Assembly: GCA_028335825.1 (NCBI GenBank)
Contig: JAIOKI010000021.1
Coordinates: 62,001-126,000 of the forward strand
DNA from: Nosema muscidifuracis
Taxonomy: Eukaryota > Microsporidia > Nosematidae
Direction: 5' to 3'
Length of the DNA: 64,000 nt
Shown in pieces: positions 1-10,798 of the stretch (its first letter is position 1; the number at the start of each line of letters is the position of its first letter). A model generated the notes under the pieces. The model was not told the DNA's origin. It did not search any database and was given only the letters and a program-made list of their open reading frames with translations. A program made the translations under genes and the position numbers.

Positions 1-1080
1 GTATTGATATTCAATTTAAATATTTTTCAAGTAATATCAAAAATAATAAAATTTATTTTTATATTTTTTTTCGATCATATACGTAAAATTAGAGTTTATT
101 ACTATCAAAATCTCATATAATTTAAATAGATTGTTTAAATACTCCAACGCTATGATATTTTACATGTTTTATATTAAATTAAATTTTCTTAATGTCTTTA
201 TTCATTTTAATTAATTTGTTATTACATTGGTTCATCTTTAATTCTATGAAATTTAAAAAATTAGATAAATATATATATACTCATATATACAATACTTTAT
301 TGTTTTAACAACAAATATTCTAATTATTATGTATTTTTTAATTTATATCAGTTTTTATCTAAATATCATAATAAGTATAAAAATTTACAATTATATAAAA
401 AAGTTGTCTTTTGTAAATAATTTAGTGTTTTTATCAGATATTTATAAATGAGTAAATAATCTCAATTCTTTATAAGATATAATCATCACATATTTTTTAG
501 ATTTATTATAACATAACAAATTTAAATGATACTGAAGTTAAAAAATATATCTTTCTTAAGACATACGAAAATTCACCAATTTAAAAAGTAATATAAGTCT
601 ATGACAAAATGAATTTATAGTCTTTTTAATAAATTATAAAACCAAAATGTTTATCGAGTTTAAATTTATTCTTATTGGGATGAATTATTATATTCCTTAA
701 TAATTTTTCTTTAATTTATGATAAATAAAAAAACTATTTTTTTTTAGTAGAAATAACGAATTGTATAAAAATCATTTGCTTTAATTACATATGGTATCAT
801 TTTAATTGTATTTAAGATTAATTTTTAATTTTAAAACAAAAAATTTTTATATTTATATATTTTATATTCTTTTTTTGTTATAAAATATATTTATTTTTTA
901 TTTTATGTCAAAAATATCGAATGTCATATTTTTTTATAAATTAAAATAATTCAAAGATTATAACTAGAATAATATCGATTTAATTCTTTATATTTTAATT
1001 AAAAGAACTTTTTTAAAATTTTTACACATGGTGATATTTTCTTAAAATTTAATATAACGAATAAATAGAAAAAAAAATTT
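1..1080. other. AT-rich gene-free stretch
   Basis: No long reading frame, tRNA or repeat array could be recognised here. It is very AT-rich with short homopolymer runs. A CCC triplet at its right end belongs to the start of the next gene. Confidence 0.5.
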
Positions 1081-1088
1081 TTACCCTA

Positions 1089-2440
1089 ATGCTTATAACT
1101 ACTTTATTATATATAAATGAAATTTCTTCTAGCAAGCATCTTAATTTATACTATGAAGAAAAAGATGGTTGTCTAATCGGGAAAAATTTAAGTAACAGAG
1201 AAATAAGATATGATAAAGAAATAATTAAACTTATTTTTGATAATATATGGGAAATATTGATAAACAATCCTATATTTGACGAAGCTTTTATAGATGATGA
1301 ATTTATTCCTAGAAAATGGTTATTTAATATTCATAATGAAATTAAGACCATCACTTTTAATAAAATTATGTCACATCTTAGCTCAGTATATAAAGATAAT
1401 GAAGAAGATAAAAATAATTTTTTTATTTTGATGATGTACTTTTTGCTGATAATATGGCTAAAGAGGTTTACAAAATGATAGAAATTCTATATCTATGTGA
1501 TGATTGGGGCGAATATATTCAGTCGCAAAATAAAATTAAGTTTTATGATCATATAAATGAATTAATTAGAAACAGCTTTACAATTAAAAAAAGTCTAGAA
1601 CCAGGTAAGGCTCCAAGAATCAAATATAAGAATTGCATTGATTAAGAATTTTTAAATTCTTTAAAATGTGAAACCAAATATGAAGATTACATACCCATAC
1701 CTAAGAAAATAGTTAAATCAAGTACTAAAAAAAATCCTCGCGTATTTTTAGGTGATTTTTTTGATTTTTGGAAAAATTATTTAACTAAAAAAATCGAATT
1801 AGAAACACCAAATACTGAAATTGAAACTAGTTCTAATGTCGATAATTTATTGTTTGAAACAATTAGTCCTGAAAATGATATTAAATCTACAGTAGAGACA
1901 TCAAGTACATCAAAATTTATAGACTTCTTTGAAAATAGTTCTTTATCAAATATTGAAAACGAATCTACTACTCACATGTTAGAGGAAATTGAAAAAATAG
2001 AATTATCTAAAAATAATTCTGCATTTGAAAAAGATTCTTATATAGAATATCATAGTAATGATATTAAAGTTTTTAGTGATGTAATTAATACCACTCAAGA
2101 ATACGATTCAACAAATTTTATATCTTCTACAGAATATCCTGAATATATTAATAATGGTACTGTTTCTTATCAAAATAATAAATTTAAAAAAGAAATATCT
2201 CATGGTACTATTTTATTTGGATTTTCAATTTGTAATGGTCTATTTCTAGTGTGTTTTATATTTGTCTTGATATACTACATTATAAAAAGAGTAAAAAGAG
2301 GAGACATAAAGAATGTCGAAGCGAAATCTATTGAAATGAATAATTTATCAAAATGTGAAAATAAAATTGATATGGAAGAGTCTAAAAACTTACTGAAAAA
2401 ATATACAGTAGTTGAAATTGAAAATGTTCAAAATAAATAG
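1089..2440 (+). pseudogene. broken gene for a probable membrane protein
   Basis: Function not recognised. The start codon at 1089 has the usual CCC box (1084-1086). The first frame runs to 1478. Protein-like sequence continues in another frame from about 1450, meets a TAA at 1643-1645, and the same frame then stays open to 2440. The downstream part is rich in Ser, Thr, Glu and Asn, like a flexible ectodomain. It ends in one strong hydrophobic segment (about 2200-2285, rich in F, L, I and V), a basic KRVKRG stop-transfer stretch and an acidic tail. This reads as a single-pass membrane protein gene disabled by one frameshift and one stop. Alternatives are sequencing errors or two small genes. 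The clean promoter and long residual frames suggest recent decay. Confidence 0.5.
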
Positions 2441-3509
2441 TTTTAAATTTTTTATAGATTTTCTTATATAGTTAAATTTTTTAAAGATTAAACATATTTT
2501 AGATCATTAAATTAGTATGGTAAGTATTATATAAATTTATAAATATGTCTGAAATGAGTAAATAATTAGTAAAAAAGATTATTATTAATTGTAGGAATCA
2601 CTTTTGTTCTCTTCTATAAATTTTTATCTTTAAATTTCACAAGTCATCTTAAGCATTATACATCAAAATTTGCCTGAACTTAATAATCTTATTTACAAGT
2701 TCTATTAAGTTATATGTAAATACAACTAATAATTTTATAAGCGAAATTATAAATAAAGTTATAATATTTTATTTTTTAGTGAAGATTTTGGTGGCTTGGT
2801 TATTTTTCTTATACAACTTTTAATGTAACATATAAAATATAATATTTCTAAATTAATTAGAAACTTAATAATTATTTTATATAAACTATTCTAATTCAAT
2901 ATCTAAATACATTTTATTTCGAAATTTTTTTAATTTAAGTATATTTGTCAAAATATAAATAAAAATCTTTGTTTTGAATGAAAGGTAAATTAAAATAAAC
3001 AAAATATTTTTTTAAATTAATTATCTGACTTTTATAATTATAAGCTAAGTTTGAGAAAATGATTACTGTGTAATAATTTATAATCTCGTTATTCTTTATA
3101 TTGTACATCAAAATATTTGAATAATACATTTATGTATCAACAATATTAAAATGAGAAAATCAAAGCTTATTTGTTCTCAGAACATGTATATACTTAATTA
3201 TCAGGTTAAAAATAAATAATGTTAAATTTCAATCTTTTTATAGGATATAATGTAATAAAAATTTTTGGATTTCTAAAGATCTTTATTTAAAAAAATATTT
3301 TTTATCTTTTTAGATTAATAATAAATTTTATTTGATAATAATTATAAGTTTTTATTGAAATGTAAAGAATTAATAAATCATCATATTTTGATATCATTTT
3401 ATGTCAAAAAAATATTTTTTTATTTGTTTACATTTTAATTTATTTAAATTTTAATAATTTTTTTTTGTAAAAATTTAATTAAAAAAATTGCATAAATTTG
3501 TAATTCTAA
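2441..3509. other. AT-rich intergenic stretch
   Basis: No supported gene is seen. The longest frame, on the minus strand at 2935-3129, has no promoter box and Asn/Tyr/Ile-rich composition typical of chance frames in AT-rich DNA. Confidence 0.45.
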
Positions 3510-3516
3510 ACCCCTT

Positions 3517-5322
3517 ATGATATTTTTATACTTAACCTTATATGGATGCATATTTGATTCTCTTAGTGAAACTATATCAGACCTGATAGTAAAAAAGTAT
3601 ACTGATAATGATTTTATTCATTCTAATTTATTAACTGAGATGTATAAGTGTAACCTGATTTTAAACAACGATGAGTTGAAATTTTATTATAAAAACAAGC
3701 TAATTTTTTCTGGTTCATCTAGTATGCAAACATTCTGTTTTATGAAAAATGTTAAAGAGATTTTGGAAAAGATGGATGGTAAAAATGAAGAAGAAATAAA
3801 ACCACTGAATATATCTAAAGTAAATGTTGATAATGAAAAAGAATCTACTGTTAGTTCAGAAGATAAATTAGATGATCAACCTACAGTTAATTTAGAAGAT
3901 CAACCTAATGTTAATTTAGAAGATCAACCTACTGTTAAATTAGATGATCAGTCTGCTGTTAATTTAGAAGATCAACCTAATGTTAATTTAAAAGATCAAC
4001 CTGCTGTTAATTTGGATGATCAGTCTGCTGTTAATTTAGAAGATCAAACTACAGTTAAATTAGATGATCAACCTACAGTTTATTCAGAAGGAAAGATATT
4101 TCAAGATAAAAAATTCATCAATGGAATTCTAAACATAATCGTAGGAAATATGGATTTAGAAAATACTTACAGAATTTATAACGAAATATTTCTATTAATA
4201 GTTTCTACCTCAGATTACTCTGAATATTTTTATAGGTTAAAATATAGTTATATGACTTCAATAGTTGGATATGATAAAAATACAAAGATAAAATGTGTAA
4301 ATGATGGAAATATTCTGAATTATACATTCCATTACTACAAGGACTATGATTTTTATAGATTTAATTTCAATAGTGTTGATTTGAACATTCAAAATTATTT
4401 ATTCACATGGTTAATGTCAAATGATGATTTTAACTTAAAGGATGAAAATCAAGTTCGTGAGTTTAATGAAAAAATTCCATTATTACATTTTAGTAATGGT
4501 GTTTCTATAGGATATAAATCCCAAATTGAAAACGATAATTATAAAATTGATGTGTGTAAAGATTTTATTAATATTTATAACACAATTTATAAACCTCATG
4601 AAAACGTTAAAATATTTGATTATATGTCAAATTTTTTTAGAGAAAAAACCAAGGTAGAACAAAACCAATTATCGAGTATAATCTTATTCTACTTGAGTCT
4701 TTCAGAGGATATTGTGGAAAAATGCTTGAAAAATCTGATTAATGACAAAAATTCAGGAAACTTTATTTTATTAATTAATTTTTTGTATAATGTTGATCTA
4801 ATAGATAAGAACACTTTCTTATACTATAATGAAAATTTGCAAGGTATTCGTTTTTATAACGAAACCCATAGATATTCGGATTTATTTAAAGATCTAAGTA
4901 CAGTAGCTGAAAATTTTAAATTAGAAACTACAAGCATTACACAATCTCATCTATATCTTATAATGTTAATCACTGATGAAGCTTGTAATTTATTAAAGAA
5001 TCAAGATAAAGAATATGAAATATTTAATTATTTCACTTCTTTAAAAAACTCTTTAAATATAAATGATGATGATTTTATTTTAAGTCATATATTTTGTCAT
5101 GTATTTGTTGATATATCTAAATTTGATCAAGCTTTGAAGAATTTTTTAAACATTGTACCTTATACTTTAATCCTTCATTCACCTTTGAATCAAAAGTTAG
5201 AGTTTGTTAATGATAGAAAAACTTATACATTCAGAAATATTATTGAGATCGAATTAGCTTTGAATAAAAGTAATGATTTTGTAATTAAGAAAAATGAAAA
5301 TTTGTTGTCATTATTAAATTAA
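3517..5322 (+). CDS. 601-aa putative secreted protein with 8-residue repeats
   Basis: Function not recognised. The start is supported by CCCC four bases upstream of ATG. The first 16 or so residues are hydrophobic (MIFLYLTLYGCIF), like a short signal peptide. Residues about 118-189 are nine tandem copies of an 8-residue unit, L(E/D)DQ(P/S)xV(N/K), encoded by a 24-bp minisatellite. The remaining 400 residues are non-repetitive, rich in Asn, Tyr, Phe and Asp, and probably form a folded domain. No membrane segment is seen after the N terminus. It stands alone with about 1 kb of gene-free DNA upstream and 0.7 kb downstream. An extracellular or spore-surface role is only a guess; the CCC box groups it with the housekeeping promoter class. 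Confidence 0.75.
   Translation: MIFLYLTLYGCIFDSLSETISDLIVKKYTDNDFIHSNLLTEMYKCNLILNNDELKFYYKNKLIFSGSSSMQTFCFMKNVKEILEKMDGKNEEEIKPLNISKVNVDNEKESTVSSEDKLDDQPTVNLEDQPNVNLEDQPTVKLDDQSAVNLEDQPNVNLKDQPAVNLDDQSAVNLEDQTTVKLDDQPTVYSEGKIFQDKKFINGILNIIVGNMDLENTYRIYNEIFLLIVSTSDYSEYFYRLKYSYMTSIVGYDKNTKIKCVNDGNILNYTFHYYKDYDFYRFNFNSVDLNIQNYLFTWLMSNDDFNLKDENQVREFNEKIPLLHFSNGVSIGYKSQIENDNYKIDVCKDFINIYNTIYKPHENVKIFDYMSNFFREKTKVEQNQLSSIILFYLSLSEDIVEKCLKNLINDKNSGNFILLINFLYNVDLIDKNTFLYYNENLQGIRFYNETHRYSDLFKDLSTVAENFKLETTSITQSHLYLIMLITDEACNLLKNQDKEYEIFNYFTSLKNSLNINDDDFILSHIFCHVFVDISKFDQALKNFLNIVPYTLILHSPLNQKLEFVNDRKTYTFRNIIEIELALNKSNDFVIKKNENLLSLLN
3868..4083 (+). repeat. coding 24-bp tandem repeat, nine units
   Basis: Nine in-frame 24-bp units encode the 8-residue repeat of the surrounding protein. 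Differences are mostly single bases, so the array has expanded recently or is being homogenised. Confidence 0.9.
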
Positions 5323-6030
5323 TTTAAATATTATTTTGTTTGTCTAAGCAACAAATTTTTAATAACAGTATCTTCTGATGAGTGTATTGGAAATGCTGTA
5401 ATTTTAATATAAAACTATATGAAAAATTAATTAACTCTTTTTAAGTTAATAAAAATTATCATTTTCTTATTAAATCAATCTAACAATAATTTGCAAATAT
5501 AAAATCAATAATATTTTTTAATTTAATAAAAATTATCTTTTTGTTATTAGATCAATCTAACTATAATTCGACATATAAGAAAAGAAATTTTTTAATCATC
5601 ATAAGTGAGTTATAGTTTGATATAATATGTTCACAAATTAAATTATATATATTTTACAAAGAAATATTTTATAATATTTTGCTATCTTCTCCTCTTCATA
5701 TCTACTGAATATTTTTCTTCGACAGACATTTATCCTACTTATCGTATTTTAGGAAATACATCCGAGAGTCTTTAATAGTAATTGATTAAATATAAGCCTA
5801 AAATTGTGGAGTCATTCTTACCGTATTCTTTATTAAGAATTGTATTTTATTGCTATATCGTAAATTATAAATAACATAATCTTACTTAAAACCATATATT
5901 AGAGATATTTAATTATCTTATAAATCTTATTCACTCAATTTAATCATTAATTTTATTTGAATTATCCTATAATATATCATTAAGTATTTACAATATAAAT
6001 TCGTTAACAAATAAATTTAAATATTTTTAT
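5323..6030. other. intergenic stretch with a 77-bp duplication
   Basis: No gene is seen. It contains an imperfect two-copy tandem repeat (from 5446 and 5523) and a slightly GC-richer patch at about 5685-5790 with no convincing frame. Confidence 0.4.
5446..5580. repeat. imperfect 77-bp tandem duplication
   Basis: TTAATAAAAATTATC begins at 5446 and again at 5523; the following bases, including ATCAATCTAAC, also recur. It is non-coding. Confidence 0.7.
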
Positions 6031-6041
6031 CCCTCGCGAGA

Positions 6042-6749
6042 ATGATAGAAACTGGGGATTCAAACAAAACAGAACTTATAATTGATAATAATAATTTTAC
6101 TAGCAAAGAATGTACATTATGGGACCAGACTATCCTTCTTATGGATGATCTCATCTATGAACTTGAAAAAGTAGATATACTAAGAATGATTTTATTTAGA
6201 ATAAATACATTGTTGCCAGTATATTCTGAAGATTTCAAAGTTATTATTTGCCTAAATGATGGATCAGATTCTTCTACAATAACTCCATACATAAAAATTA
6301 AGAATTGTCCTATAATGTGTAATTGTGAAAAAATTATTTTTTTTAAATTTGTTTTGTCTTTTATAGAAAATCCTTCACCTTTAATAAAGAAAAAGCTTAA
6401 AGAAATTAATGATCTTTTTGATAGTATTTGTAAATGTACTTTGATTTATAATCCAGAAGAATCTACGAATTTGTTTCCATACGATTGGGGAATGTCTAGA
6501 AAACATGATAGAATTAAAGAATTGTTAAAGAAAAATAAAACTTTATCGGTTTCTTCTTTAGCTATTATTCGTATAAAATATTGTCTACATGGACCTGATT
6601 ATAACAGAAGATGTGTGGGAAGTACTGATAAAGGTTCGGATTGTTTCCATAATTGTGATAGCACGAATAAATTTATAGTTCTAACTAATGCTGATACAAA
6701 CGACATTAATGCTACATATCATATGATAGAAAAATTATCTAAAAAATAA
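6042..6749 (+). CDS. 235-aa protein of unknown function
   Basis: Function not recognised. A CCC box lies about 8 bases upstream of ATG. There is no signal peptide or membrane segment. The protein is Cys-rich for this genome: NCPIMCNC near residue 90, CKCTL near 127, and several Cys residues in the C-terminal third (KYCLHGPDYNRRCVG, then CFHNCD). These could bind metal or form disulphides, but the spacing matches no zinc finger I can name. It is flanked by long AT-rich gene-free DNA. It could be a lineage-specific nuclear or cytosolic protein; expression and homologues are unknown. Confidence 0.7.
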   Translation: MIETGDSNKTELIIDNNNFTSKECTLWDQTILLMDDLIYELEKVDILRMILFRINTLLPVYSEDFKVIICLNDGSDSSTITPYIKIKNCPIMCNCEKIIFFKFVLSFIENPSPLIKKKLKEINDLFDSICKCTLIYNPEESTNLFPYDWGMSRKHDRIKELLKKNKTLSVSSLAIIRIKYCLHGPDYNRRCVGSTDKGSDCFHNCDSTNKFIVLTNADTNDINATYHMIEKLSKK

Positions 6750-8943
6750 ATTAAGTATTAATTTATAGAAATAACTTTTTTGTTATTTCTTTGTCTTCAA
6801 AATTATTTAATATATCTTTTAGGCTTATATTTCTAAAATTGGTAGCTCTTTCTAACTCATGATTGATAAATAAAATTTTTTTTGAAAGTTGTCTATTGTG
6901 ATAAAAAAGTCTTTTAAGAATAATGATTTAATATATACTATATAATAAATTTAACTTCTAGGATTAATGATTTAAAATAATCTTTTAGGTAACTTATATA
7001 CGACATTAATTATTATTTAAGATCCAGTAAAACTTTTTATAATAAAATTATACAACAATTTTATTTATTTTTTCAATATTCGCTTTTTGCGACTTTAGGT
7101 ATTACTTAGGTTTAAAACAAAATACATGTCTTGATTTACATTTATCTAATCTCAGTTTTTTACAATACCATAAAATATTTTATTAGTATTATCAGTTACT
7201 TAAATTAGCACCACCCTAGTCTTCATCTTATATATGATTTCAGGACTTTTTTAATATACTAATTACTAAACCTTAAATATAATGTATTTCTAGCGCTTTT
7301 TTAATTATACCTAATTACATCTCGTATAAGGTAAAAAATGACTATTATACTTATAAACCTGTATAATTAATATATTTCATTATTAGTAAATTTTATTTTT
7401 TATTTTATCCGATTCAACTTGGAAAAGATAGTATTTTTTTCTTATTATACCACTGTTTGATCCTAATATTTCATTAAATAATAGTTATTCATTATGTGAA
7501 GTCATAATCTAGTTCTATTTGAAAAAAAAAACATTAAAAGTTATTTAACAACAATTGATTTATATATTTATAAGTAAAGGATTTACAACTTTGTTTAATT
7601 TTTATTAATTTACTTAAAAAATAAACAAAATACTGATAAAATATTTTTTAACACACTTAAAAATTTTAATATTATACTTAGTATTCATCATTGTGGTAAA
7701 CCCCATATTTGTCAATTTTATGACATATTATAGAAACAAAAATAGATATTAATTTTCACTTAAAATATCAATAAATTGTCTTTTTATTTTTAGAAAATAA
7801 TTAATCACTGATTTTATTAAATTTTAAATTATAAATTACACTCTTGAGCCGAGAAAATGACAGACAAGGGACTTCGACATTAACAGCTTTACTCGAGTCC
7901 AATAAATCACTTCAATTATCAATTAATATCTAGTAGATGAAAATAATATCTATTAATTATAAACATAGACATATACTAAAATTACATAAATTCCAAATTT
8001 AGAACATATGATCTAAATTAAAAACAGTTTTTAACATAAATAAGGAATTTATAAATTTTCAAGAAAATAATGTAATATGATAAATATTTAAATTAATTTT
8101 TTACTTTTTTGAAAAAATAAATGATATTAGTCTAAAAATAAAAATATTTAGTTAAATAAGATAGTTTAAAATAAAAAATTACTGCTAATTTTTTTGAAAC
8201 AAGAAATTCACAAAATTTCATAAGTCATAAGTTTTTGTAAAAAATGACTAGTAAAAATATCGCTGTTATCTCAGACGTAACTTAAAAATGTTCGAATGAT
8301 GATAAATTTCTCAAATGAAGTTTTTTCATCATAAAAATTTAATGGAAGAAGCTTCTAATTATTATACAATAGTATGAAATAATTACGATAAAGCCCTATT
8401 AAAAATGACTGTATTTTTGCTATGATAAATTTATTTTTGTATTTTATTACATATTAAAATACATGCTTCTCTCTTTTGATCATATATTTATAAACTAATG
8501 TTTCATAACATAAATTAAATCATTTTAATTTTTTATCCCTGTTTTATCTTTAGACTACAATCAATCTATGTTTCAATTATAATAATCCTTATACTGCTTC
8601 TATATTCACGACTTTTTATAATATATAAACTTTTTGATACATTTTATATATGTCTTGCTATATAAATGATATTTTAATCAATTTCAAGAGTAATTTAGGG
8701 ATAATTAATTTTAAATGTAAAATTTTCATTTATTTTTAACACTAATTATTAAAGTCATAACCGTTCTTAGAAGTGAAAGGCTTAGCTAGTTAGGTATAAC
8801 TAAATTTTTAAAATAATTGAGATGACCCTTAAATATTAAAAAAATGTTCGAAATAAAATTCAAACAAAACAATTTATTTAAATTAATTGAATATTTTTTT
8901 CTGATTTCCCTCCATTTTTGTTTTTGTTTGTTTTTTTTATTGC
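6750..8943. other. 2.2-kb AT-rich gene-free stretch
   Basis: No supported gene was found. A patch of higher GC at about 7846-7925 has coding-like codon content on the minus strand for about 25 codons, but no start and no recognised homologue. It may be a relic. The rest is low-complexity AT DNA. Confidence 0.4.
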
Positions 8944-8951
8944 CCCAATAA

Positions 8952-9425
8952 ATGGCAAGAACAGCAATGCCAAGTAATTTGAAGAAAGGAAGGGGTAAAG
9001 GTAAAGGCAAAAAAAGCATACAAAGAAAATCTGAAGAATCGACACCAAAAAGAGAACGTAGATCTTTTAGTGTACGTAAGCCGAATATAACCCAAAGTCA
9101 ACCTATTAAACGTAAGAAATCTAAAGCTAATAATATGGTCGTTAAAGAGATCAAATTCTACCAAAAATCTACAAATTTTTTGGTTAGTAAAAGTCCTTTT
9201 ACAAGATTCGTTAGAGATATTTCAAAAAATGTAGCTAAGAATACAAATACAGATGTTCCAAGATTTACAGCACAATCTCTTGAAATCCTACAAGAAGTCT
9301 TCGAAGCTCATTTATCTACCCTTATGGAAACTTCTTATTTGGCTTCTAGACATGCTAAGAGAGTAACTCTCTACCCTAGTGATATAAAATTAATTAATAA
9401 AGTGAAAGGTAGCAACAATCTTTAA
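8952..9425 (+). CDS. CSE4: centromeric histone H3 variant (CENP-A-like)
   Basis: Histone-fold protein expected to replace H3 in centromeric nucleosomes. The core aligns with H3: alpha-N EIKFYQKSTNFL (66-77), SPFTRFVRDI (81-90), alpha-2 from RFTAQSLEILQEVFEAHL (104-121), and HAKRVTLYPSDIKL (134-147). It departs from canonical H3 in three ways typical of CENP-A: an N-terminal tail of about 60 residues with no H3 K4/K9/K27 pattern, a loop 1 (93-103) about five residues longer, and many core substitutions. Length is 157 versus about 136 for H3. The tail is Lys/Arg/Gly-rich. A CCCC box six bases before ATG supports the start. A fast-evolving canonical H3 is the main alternative. A Csm1-like protein lies 41 kb away. 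Confidence 0.82.
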   Translation: MARTAMPSNLKKGRGKGKGKKSIQRKSEESTPKRERRSFSVRKPNITQSQPIKRKKSKANNMVVKEIKFYQKSTNFLVSKSPFTRFVRDISKNVAKNTNTDVPRFTAQSLEILQEVFEAHLSTLMETSYLASRHAKRVTLYPSDIKLINKVKGSNNL

Positions 9426-9470
9426 AATTAATAAATAATTGGTTTATTGTATCTGTCAGTTGATTTTTAA

Positions 9471-10247
9471 TTAAAACTTTTCTGGGTCATATCCTTCAGC
9501 TTTAATTCTAAAACTAAAAAGTTCTCTCAATATTCCTAAAGGATTATTAGTTATCATATTAGGTATATCTAATATAAATTTAATATCTTCTAACCCAGAA
9601 TTTTCCCTTCCTATAAAGAATGTTATGAAAAGTTGATTGTTTGATGTTTTTTTGCAGAACTTAAAAAATCTTTTTACTCCTTTTAGTCCTTCAGCTAGTA
9701 TAGGAATTTTATAAGCTTTTTTAGGTATAAGGTATTTATAAAAACCTGGGATAACGAATGCAAATTGACCTGGTATATTTGCTACAACGTATGAACACAT
9801 AACATATCTAATCTCGAAGGCTATACTAAAATGTCCATCTATAAAGAAATTCGATAAATTTGAAGCTATATAGTCGTACAACTTTTTCCACATATCTTTA
9901 TCTGTAATTGAAGATACAGTATCACCAAGTTCAAGAGCTTCAGTAAATGTTTCATGAAATTCATCTAATTTTTTTGCAGTTAAAAGTGCATCCTCCGCTT
10001 GTGATTTTTTTATTTTTTTGTTTTCTTTTATCTTATTATCTCCAATATCATCGAATAATTCTTTATTCGTAGATGAAGAATCGGAAGTTGAAGTTTTATT
10101 TTTTGAGGCTATATAAGACGGAGAATCCTGTTCTTTTGAATCACTTATCTGATTAAGATACGGATCTACTAAAGAAGAATCTTGAGATACATCATTTACT
10201 GGAGTGAACCATCCATATAAAATATTCCAATATATAAATGATTTCAT
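9471..10247 (-). CDS. 258-aa protein, possible Gle1-like mRNA export factor
   Basis: Tentative assignment. The N-terminal 85 residues are low complexity (Ser, Asp, Lys). The C-terminal 170 residues are helical, with a pattern that resembles the Gle1 C-terminal domain: a region around IPGQFAFVIPGFYKYLIP where Gle1 has its conserved Pro/Tyr segment, then GLEDIKFILDIPN and a final RIKAEGYDPEKF where Gle1 has its closing Leu/Gly helix. Gle1 activates the DEAD-box ATPase Dbp5 at the nuclear pore. No CCC box precedes the ATG; the upstream bases are almost pure A/T. It is divergent from the gene at 10799, with a 550-bp shared intergenic region. Without a profile search this remains a weak call. Confidence 0.4.
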   Translation of the reverse strand: MKSFIYWNILYGWFTPVNDVSQDSSLVDPYLNQISDSKEQDSPSYIASKNKTSTSDSSSTNKELFDDIGDNKIKENKKIKKSQAEDALLTAKKLDEFHETFTEALELGDTVSSITDKDMWKKLYDYIASNLSNFFIDGHFSIAFEIRYVMCSYVVANIPGQFAFVIPGFYKYLIPKKAYKIPILAEGLKGVKRFFKFCKKTSNNQLFITFFIGRENSGLEDIKFILDIPNMITNNPLGILRELFSFRIKAEGYDPEKF

Positions 10248-10792
10248 CTTTTTTTTTTATTTATTATTGTTTTATATTAATTAAAAAAATATTCTTAAAA
10301 CTTAATTAGATAATTAAATTTATCTAATAAAACCTATTAAAGATAATTATTAAACAAATTATTGCATTAAATATGAAGAATAAACCTATTAAAATTTCAC
10401 GAAAAGTGTTTATAATTTAAAAAATTAATTATTTTATAATTAATAAAGACGTTTGAAGAAATAATTTGAAAATATATTTATCATAATTAAATTAATAAAG
10501 GATATTTCTTTATAAATAATTTATAAAAGTATTAGTTGATAGAATAATATCTTTATATTTTAATGAAAAAGAAATATTCTTTTCAAACTTATATAAAGAT
10601 ATTTTCTAAGAATAATTTAAAAGCCTTTACTTACATCATCCTTGTTAATTCAATAATATTTTAATTATGCATTAATAAATAAGTCAAATTATAAATTTGA
10701 TATTTATTAAATTTATTACACTAAAATTATTAACTTTTACTCATCTTAAAATCTGTGTATCTTTCTAATTCAATTTTTTTATTTGATTTTAA
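10248..10792. other. shared AT-rich region between divergent genes
   Basis: It separates a minus-strand gene from a plus-strand gene. No internal gene or clear regulatory element is seen except the CCCCC run at the right end. Confidence 0.4.
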
Positions 10793-10798
10793 ACCCCC

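Noticed and set aside
2935-3129. A 64-codon minus-strand frame
   Set aside because: Asn/Tyr/Ile composition and no promoter motif; expected by chance in AT-rich DNA.
5695-5750. A minus-strand 15-codon frame in a GC-richer patch
   Set aside because: It ends after 15 codons and has no promoter box.
7846-7910. The GC-rich patch considered as a tRNA because of CTCGAGTCC
   Set aside because: No acceptor or anticodon stem forms and there is no A-box.
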